Shown: positions 52,719 to 57,786 of the stretch, in pieces
How the letters are laid out: each line of letters opens with the position of its first letter
How positions within the stretch are numbered: position 1 is the stretch's first letter
Source: Prolixibacteraceae bacterium
Lineage (GTDB): Bacteria > Bacteroidota > Bacteroidia > Bacteroidales > Prolixibacteraceae
Assembly: GCA_019459525.1 (NCBI GenBank)
Contig: JAIBEY010000018.1
Location: 1-57,786 of the forward strand
Reading direction: 5' to 3'
Length of the DNA stretch: 57,786 nucleotides
Translations under genes and position numbers: made by a program
The notes under the pieces: model-generated
Seen by the model: only the letters and a program-made list of their open reading frames with translations
What the model was told of the DNA's origin: nothing
The model's database searches: none

Positions 52719-53279
52719 ATGGATCATATAAAATGTACTCATTGCGGCACAGACAGCCCTGTAAGAAATAAATACTGTTTCAGTTGTGGTTATGAGCTAC
52801 CGAAAATTACGGTTGCGAATTCCGAAAACACAATTCCACCACCTAAAAAGAGGAATACGGATGGCAGAAAAAAAACGCTGGCAGTTATTGTTGGCGTAAT
52901 CGCGTTCGCACTCTCCTATTTTGTGGTTCAGGAACTATTTTTCAAAATGCCTTCTTTGGACAAGGCAATGATGGAGGTTGCCAGTGAGATAAATAAAACC
53001 TGCCCGATCATGGTTGACTCGGAAACACGACTCGACAATGCGATTTCGCTTCCGAAGAATATTTTTCAATACAACTATACGCTTGTAAACATGGACAAAG
53101 CATCGACAGATACTGTAGAAATGAGAGCATTTCTGGAGCCAACGATTGTAAACTTTGTGAAGACAAATCCCCAGATGAAATTTCAACGCGACCAAGAAAC
53201 GACTATAAACTATTACTACAAAGACAAAGCAGGCGCTTATCTTATTACAATTTCGGTGACTCCGGAGAAATACAAGTGA
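52719..53279 (+). CDS. Zinc-ribbon membrane protein
   Basis: A 186-aa protein with an N-terminal zinc ribbon (C6, C9, C20, C23), a low-complexity linker, one membrane helix (about 54-71), and an extracytoplasmic domain of about 115 residues. Single-pass zinc-ribbon proteins of this type are common in Bacteroidota; function unknown. Confidence 0.7.
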   Translation: MDHIKCTHCGTDSPVRNKYCFSCGYELPKITVANSENTIPPPKKRNTDGRKKTLAVIVGVIAFALSYFVVQELFFKMPSLDKAMMEVASEINKTCPIMVDSETRLDNAISLPKNIFQYNYTLVNMDKASTDTVEMRAFLEPTIVNFVKTNPQMKFQRDQETTINYYYKDKAGAYLITISVTPEKYK

Positions 53280-53481
53280 AAACAATCTGTAAGACTTTTC
53301 AAGTTTACTTTTTGTTCGGTTAGGAATAGAATGTGGGTAGGATCAAAGAGGTCAAACCAATCTTTTATCCCATACGGGACAAAACCACGCAGGAAATTCA
53401 AATTTTCTGACGACATGTTTTCCCTGCGGGAAATAGCCAGGAATTAAAAGAAAGAACAACGAACCGCTAATACGCAAGACA

Positions 53482-54564
53482 ATGAATGAAAAGAAGATCT
53501 ACAATTTAAACCAGATTGAGGGAGCTTGTGTTATAGGCTCGCCAATCGTTGCCGGAATTCTTATTGCTCACAATTACAGGGCAATGGGAGAACATCAAAA
53601 AGGAACGCTTTGGATTATCATTGGGATTGTTTGGACGCTTGCATTGATTGGAATTGCAATGGTGCTTCCGGAAAACATGTTTGAAAAGTCTCGTATGCTA
53701 CTTCCGGCACTCAACGGGCTATTGTTGTATCCAATTATAAACCGGCTTCAGGGGGATAAAATTCGTGAGCACTTTAAAAATAAGGGTGAAAAAGGATCGA
53801 ATTGGTTGGTTGCGGGATTAACATTGGGAATGGTCGCTTTAATACTGACGCCGACTATTTTACTCGATAGAATTTCTCCAATCAATAAATATACCCGACA
53901 AGCTTTTGATTCAAATGGTATTTATTACAATTCGGGTATGCCGTTGGATGAAGTAAATAAACTCGGCGGAATTTTGCAACGGATTGAGTATTTCAATCCG
54001 GAATCTCCCGTAGAGGTTGTATTTCTCACTACTGACACCACCTACGAGCTTAAATTAATAACGGAGGAATCATTTTTCAACGATTCACTTTACCTAAACG
54101 ACATTCAGCAGATCTACAAACATCTGGACAGTTATAAATTCAGGAAACCCTTGTCATTCAAGATCACTGAACCGTATCTGAAGGATGACAAGCAAATAAA
54201 ACTTGACAAAGACAGCGAAATTCCTGTCTTGCTGGAATCGGTTTCTTTCACCAAAAACCCAAACTTTAAACTAATCTATCCGCTATCGGTGGATGAATCG
54301 GAGCGTGAGAAATTTCAAAGTCTTATTTTGGGTTTGAATGCAATTTTTCCCGCTCAAAATAAATTTGACTTTGTACTGGACCTTGATGACGGAAAGTATG
54401 TTTTAAGGTTAATAATACCGATGCAAAATTGGAATACTCCGCAATTATTGGCTGAGGCGAAATACTGCAAGGAGCGATTGAATAATTTTGGATTCAGGCA
54501 TCCGTTCAGACTGTTACTTGTGGATAATTCAGGAATTGAAATGAAAGAAAAAGAGATAGAATAG
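53482..54564 (+). CDS. Membrane protein of unknown function
   Basis: A 360-aa protein. Residues about 15-130 contain three or four membrane helices (around 15-32, 41-60, 68-84 and 107-127) and the last ~230 residues are soluble, with two similar halves (YELKLITEESFFNDSLY... and YVLRLIIPMQNWNTPQL...). No family was recognised. Confidence 0.65.
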   Translation: MNEKKIYNLNQIEGACVIGSPIVAGILIAHNYRAMGEHQKGTLWIIIGIVWTLALIGIAMVLPENMFEKSRMLLPALNGLLLYPIINRLQGDKIREHFKNKGEKGSNWLVAGLTLGMVALILTPTILLDRISPINKYTRQAFDSNGIYYNSGMPLDEVNKLGGILQRIEYFNPESPVEVVFLTTDTTYELKLITEESFFNDSLYLNDIQQIYKHLDSYKFRKPLSFKITEPYLKDDKQIKLDKDSEIPVLLESVSFTKNPNFKLIYPLSVDESEREKFQSLILGLNAIFPAQNKFDFVLDLDDGKYVLRLIIPMQNWNTPQLLAEAKYCKERLNNFGFRHPFRLLLVDNSGIEMKEKEIE

Positions 54565-54681
54565 TGTCTTGCAGCAACAGCATAATACCTGAACATCAGC
54601 GTGTCGTTCGGCTGTTACATGCAAATTTGAAATCCAATAAAAAGTAGTAACTTTGTAATTACATGATTAAAAATTGACACA

Positions 54682-54927
54682 ATGGAAGTTTCTGTTATAA
54701 AAATTGGTAATTCAAAGGGAATCCGCCTTAGCAAAACGTTGTTGGATAAGTACAATATACAAGACTCTGTTGAGGTAATCCTTGAAAAAGGGCAAATCGT
54801 CATAAAGCCCATATCTAGTCCGCGAAAAGGTTGGGAAAAAGCTTTTAAAAAAATGGCTGAGAATGGCGATGACAGATTGTTGATAAACGATGTTTTTGAA
54901 GACGAAAACCTTGAAGAATGGAAATAA
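54682..54927 (+). CDS. mazE: MazE-type antitoxin (AbrB fold)
   Basis: An 81-aa protein with an N-terminal SpoVT/AbrB DNA-binding fold (VIKIGNSKGIRLSKTLLDKY...DSVEVILEKGQIVIKP) and an acidic C-terminal tail (DVFEDENLEEWK) that would wrap the toxin. It overlaps the toxin gene by 10 nt and probably represses the operon. Confidence 0.9.
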   Translation: MEVSVIKIGNSKGIRLSKTLLDKYNIQDSVEVILEKGQIVIKPISSPRKGWEKAFKKMAENGDDRLLINDVFEDENLEEWK

Positions 54928-55241
54928 ATCAATATCAGATCATTCTGGTTAATCTTGATCCTACACTTGGGAGCGAAATAAAAAAAACCAGACCATGCGT
55001 CGTTATTTCACCCAATGAGATGAATAAATTTTTAAATACTGTTGTAATTGCACCCATGACAACAAGTTCTAAAAATTATCCGACCAGGATTGAGATAAAA
55101 CACGAAAATAAAATTGGGTGGATTGTTTTGGATCAAATTCGAACCATTGACAAACAGAGAATCATCAAAGACCTTGGACAATTAACCAAATCCGGGATCG
55201 ATAAGCTAAAATCAGTATTAAAAGAAACCTATATTGATTGA
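54918..55241 (+). CDS. mazF: MazF/PemK-type endoribonuclease toxin
   Basis: A 107-aa toxin with family segments IILVNLDPTLGSEIKKTRPCVVISP, VVIAPMTTSS and GWIVLDQIRTIDKQRI. It cleaves RNA when not bound by the antitoxin. Translationally coupled to mazE. Confidence 0.92.
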   Translation: MEINQYQIILVNLDPTLGSEIKKTRPCVVISPNEMNKFLNTVVIAPMTTSSKNYPTRIEIKHENKIGWIVLDQIRTIDKQRIIKDLGQLTKSGIDKLKSVLKETYID

Positions 55242-55341
55242 AAACCAGTCCATAATAAACAGGAATTCATGTCGTTTGCAGTGCCAGTCTCCCTGATTCT
55301 TCCATGGATGACAGAAAATGGAAACTCCTGCCTTGTCTCTT

Positions 55342-55376
55342 CAAAAAAGAAACCGTCCCTTTTGCAAAGAACGGTT
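55342..55376 (-). terminator. Rho-independent terminator for the aldo/keto reductase
   Basis: On the - strand AACCGT pairs with ACGGTT across a 14-nt loop, followed by a run of T (TCTTTTTTG). It lies 22 bp past the stop codon of the minus-strand gene. Confidence 0.65.
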
Positions 55377-55397
55377 CCTGAAATTTTATACAACAGC

Positions 55398-56873
55398 TTA
55401 CGCCAACATTGCTTCTGCCCTTTCGCCATTTTTATCGACGGTGACCACCACCACTTTGTCGTCGGCTTTTAATGACGTTTCAAAAATAAACGGCTTGCTT
55501 CTCAGGGTTTGAGGTTGGTGCTCAATTTCACCGGCTTTTACACCATTCACCAACACTTCGTACGATTTAACGGCTGCATCGCCTGCAAAAGCGGTGTCCC
55601 ACAAAAGTTGGGTTTCTGTTTTCCGAAGGTTTCCGGGAGCAGTCAAGCCCACCTTGTCGATCTGGAAATAGTTGGAGTTGGCTTTGATCAGCATTGCCTG
55701 TTCTTCAATCCGGGCCCTTTCATTTTCAGGCATTCCGTTGGGTTCTATTTGCGCGGCATAAAAGTTTTGCGTCAACTGGCATTTCATCGGATCTTCATCA
55801 ATTTGACCGATGCCAATGATGAGTGTATGAATTCCAGGAGTGGTCAGCGAATATTCAACCAAAGGGCGGCTGGGCAATTCGGACGTACCAACTTTCCGGA
55901 ATACATCTTCAGGTTTCTGCGACCAGCGTGGTTCCTTGTGGTACAAAGCCGCATCGGCAAACACTTTCATGGCAATAATGCCCATGCCTTTTGCAGCAGC
56001 AACGGGTATTACATTGTGCTGCATATTGTATTTGGTCTTGTCGTTGGCATTGATCGCGACAAGCATTCCTTCCAGAATACCGTATTCGTCGCGCTGAATC
56101 ATTTCAATCATGGCCGGAGGATTGGCATGTCCTGAAAAGCCGATGTGACGGATCAGCTTTTCATTTTTGGGATTCATTCCGGTCAGGTTGGTTCCGTCGC
56201 GGAGATCACGAAGCGCGACCAAAGCGCCAAAATTTCCGGCGGGATCGAGCGGTGTTTCCAGCCCTTCGTATAGCACATCAATTTCAGCGGTATTGTGAAG
56301 GGTATGAATCAAAACCATGTCGAGGTAAGCGCCTTCAGGATAAGCGCCGTTGTTGTCGCCAAAAATCTGCGTGAGCGAGCGTTTCACATCATCCACGGCA
56401 CACTGTACTTCGGGCATTCCGTTCGACCAGTTGTTGACGTTTTCCCTTTCCGTCCACCCCGGTTTTCCCCAGCGCATGCATGTTTTGCTTGTCAGCCAGA
56501 TTGATTTCCGCAATTTTTCATCGTAGTTTGCTTCTCCGGGAATCAGGTTCAGCGTTTTGAAAGCCTTGTTGTAATTCAACTGACTGTCGGCATAGAGGTT
56601 CGATGTATCGAAATAGTTGATTCCCATCTTGAACGCTTTGAGGATAATCGGCACAGGATCGACATCAGCAGGCGTCCATTGCAGCGAAGCCTGTCCTCCA
56701 AGGGCAAGCGTGGTCACCTCAAAATCGAAGTTGCCAAATTTGCGTTTCATGGGCGAGGGCATTTTTTCGGTTGTACAACCGGCCATTGATAACATGGAAA
56801 CCCCTGCGGTGGTGGCAGCGGATACTTTGATAAAACTTCGGCGCGATAAAGGGTAGTTTTTCGGTGTGTTCAT
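55398..56873 (-). CDS. Tat-exported aldo/keto reductase-like lipoprotein
   Basis: A ~491-aa protein. The start at 56873 gives MNTPKNYPLSRRSFIKVS, a twin-arginine signal, followed by a lipobox (LSMAGC). Residues about 45-380 are an aldo/keto reductase barrel (YFDTSNLYADSQLNYNKA; VLIHTLHNT; HIGFSGHANP; TLIIGIGQ). The last ~100 residues are an immunoglobulin-like or fibronectin-like strand domain. Lack of a clear NADPH site in the C-terminal part and export by Tat suggest a periplasmic role with a prebound cofactor. Confidence 0.8.
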   Translation of the reverse strand: MNTPKNYPLSRRSFIKVSAATTAGVSMLSMAGCTTEKMPSPMKRKFGNFDFEVTTLALGGQASLQWTPADVDPVPIILKAFKMGINYFDTSNLYADSQLNYNKAFKTLNLIPGEANYDEKLRKSIWLTSKTCMRWGKPGWTERENVNNWSNGMPEVQCAVDDVKRSLTQIFGDNNGAYPEGAYLDMVLIHTLHNTAEIDVLYEGLETPLDPAGNFGALVALRDLRDGTNLTGMNPKNEKLIRHIGFSGHANPPAMIEMIQRDEYGILEGMLVAINANDKTKYNMQHNVIPVAAAKGMGIIAMKVFADAALYHKEPRWSQKPEDVFRKVGTSELPSRPLVEYSLTTPGIHTLIIGIGQIDEDPMKCQLTQNFYAAQIEPNGMPENERARIEEQAMLIKANSNYFQIDKVGLTAPGNLRKTETQLLWDTAFAGDAAVKSYEVLVNGVKAGEIEHQPQTLRSKPFIFETSLKADDKVVVVTVDKNGERAEAMLA

Positions 56874-56975
56874 GGAGTCGGGTTTTAAAATTTGTTTAAA
56901 ATTACGCAAAAATCCGCTTATATTTGTTTGAATGACAGTTTAAACAGAAGCCTATTTATTGTCGTATATTCATCC

Positions 56976-57062
56976 CGACTCACCCCGACGCCCGCAAGCG
57001 GACGTCCCCCCTCTCTTTTTGAAAGAGAGGGGAAAGCATCGCAGATGCCAGGGGGTGAGTTC
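56976..57062. repeat. Cloverleaf-like palindromic repeat
   Basis: ACTCACCCC pairs with GGGGTGAGT as an outer stem; inside are three hairpins (around GCCCGCAAGCGG, CTCTCTTTTTGAAAGAGAG and GCATC-gca-GATGC). This three-hairpin form is typical of interspersed extragenic palindromes. It lies between a divergent gene pair. Confidence 0.65.
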
Positions 57063-57129
57063 GGATAAAAGCACAAATTTAAAAACGACATTGTTTTATT
57101 TAAATTACTTACAACTAAACTTATCCAAC

Positions 57130-57621
57130 ATGAAGAAAATCATTTTGATACTCGCGCTGTTGCTGGCTTCTGGATTCTATCAAACCAATCAGGCCAAATC
57201 GAAGCAGACTGATAAAAATTCAGGAGAGAAGATATTTATTAAACAGGCCGATCAAATCCTGGCCCTGATCGAACAGGCGGCGCAAAAGATTTCCATCAAA
57301 GGGGTGGCAGTTATTGCTTTTATTCCGGGCGATGTCACCGAATCATGGAATTCGAAAATGAAAGTAGTTGGCAATTTAACCAGCGGCAAATCAAACCTGC
57401 TCGGAATAGCCTACACCAAAGCTTCCGAAATGGCCGACACCCATCGTGACAGCGGAAGCAAAATCAGGGAAGTGTATTCCGGTGAATTGGGATATCAGGG
57501 CGGACTGATCAAAAAAGTTAACTCCGAATACATACTTGCTGTTTTTTCGGGTGGCAGCGGCGAACAGGATTTGGAAGTGGCCAAAATCGGTTTGGATTGG
57601 CTTGCAAAATTTTATGAATAA
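57130..57621 (+). CDS. Exported GlcG/HbpS-like protein
   Basis: A 163-aa protein with a signal peptide (about 1-22) and a GlcG/HbpS (heme-binding-like) domain. The segment AYTKASEMADTHRDSG (about 97-112) and the ending SGGSGEQDLEVAKIGLDWL fit this family. The start ATG at 57130 is preferred over upstream in-frame codons because it begins the signal peptide. Confidence 0.75.
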   Translation: MKKIILILALLLASGFYQTNQAKSKQTDKNSGEKIFIKQADQILALIEQAAQKISIKGVAVIAFIPGDVTESWNSKMKVVGNLTSGKSNLLGIAYTKASEMADTHRDSGSKIREVYSGELGYQGGLIKKVNSEYILAVFSGGSGEQDLEVAKIGLDWLAKFYE

Positions 57622-57683
57622 AGGGGGTGTGGCCATTCTTTATATCAAATAAGGTAATAAGGTTGTGGCCTGTGAGCAAGGAT

Positions 57684-57781
57684 TTTCTACTGAGGTTGCC
57701 AATTAAAATAAGGTTTAAAGAAAAAGCAGAATTACCGCGTTAAAAAAAACCTTATTTTTAATGAAAAAACCTCAGTAGAAA
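57684..57781. repeat. Nested perfect inverted repeats at the window end
   Basis: TTTCTACTGAGGTT (57684-57697) pairs with AACCTCAGTAGAAA (57768-57781), 14 bp. Inside, AAAATAAGGTTT (57705-57716) pairs with AAACCTTATTTT (57747-57758), 12 bp. The centre is about 30 nt. It may be a miniature transposable element or a structured transcript. The repeat may continue beyond the window. Confidence 0.6.
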
Positions 57782-57786
57782 GTTTA

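Overview
The window comes from a Bacteroidota chromosome, most likely a Bacteroidales/Marinilabiliales-type environmental anaerobe or facultative organism. The evidence is a type IX secretion sorting domain, Bacteroidetes-type -7 promoter boxes (TAnnTTTG), starts without clear Shine-Dalgarno sequences, MobB-type relaxase genes and GG-leader peptides.

Layout. (1) 214-9985, + strand: a sugar-utilisation operon with an exported GH38 alpha-mannosidase, an MFS sugar permease, a PfkB-HAD fusion, a deoxyhypusine-synthase-like protein of unknown role, an AGE-family epimerase and a sodium/solute symporter. (2) 10167-13482, - strand: OmpA-type envelope proteins and an aquaporin. (3) 13979-20375, + strand: a response regulator with PAS and HTH, and two sensor kinases flanking a small GG-leader peptide (18020-18145) whose tail matches that of the 115-aa protein before it. 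(4) 20473-33256, mostly - strand: a complete nitrate assimilation cluster. It holds a NarK-type transporter, a 1170-aa nitrate reductase fused to its own FAD/NAD reductase and [2Fe-2S] domain, a nitrite-reductase-like protein with a rubredoxin tail, moaA/moaD/moaE/moeB, nirB and nirD, with a divergent DUF4202 gene. (5) 34086-36254: a surface protein with ELWxxDGT repeats and a T9SS tail. (6) 36451-43224: remains of a mobilizable element (relaxase, MobC, oriT-like structures) plus AAA-ATPase, XRE and unknown genes. (7) 43533-51978: an integron-like system. (8) 52194-57786: lipoprotein, zinc-ribbon and membrane proteins, a MazEF pair, a Tat-exported aldo/keto reductase, a GlcG-like protein and palindromic repeats.

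The most notable part is region 7. A 578-aa tyrosine recombinase, with an IntI/Xer-like catalytic core and an unusual N-terminal extension built from three repeats, is followed by a probable attI site and promoter and then by seven consecutive cassettes. Each cassette ends in an imperfect palindrome running from about TAAC to GTTA. Five of these are 123-124 bp and near-identical, the first (89 bp) is divergent and the last is decayed. In all seven cassettes, the 8-12 nt following the G/TTA junction at the cassette start are complementary to the bases at that same cassette's own TAAC end. This is the signature of cassettes excised and inserted as circles at attC sites. The integrase is read in the same direction as the array, and it lacks the extra segment that defines IntI.

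The first cassette has no gene. It encodes a strongly structured, multibranched RNA. Other cassettes carry a tRNA-like 3' half, small membrane proteins, a non-coding repeat-rich unit, a GHKL-ATPase/nuclease fusion (probable defence gene) and a MORN-type protein. A decayed second copy of part of the integrase gene lies just upstream, and a lone half attC lies 10 kb away at 33636, so the system has been active in this chromosome for some time.
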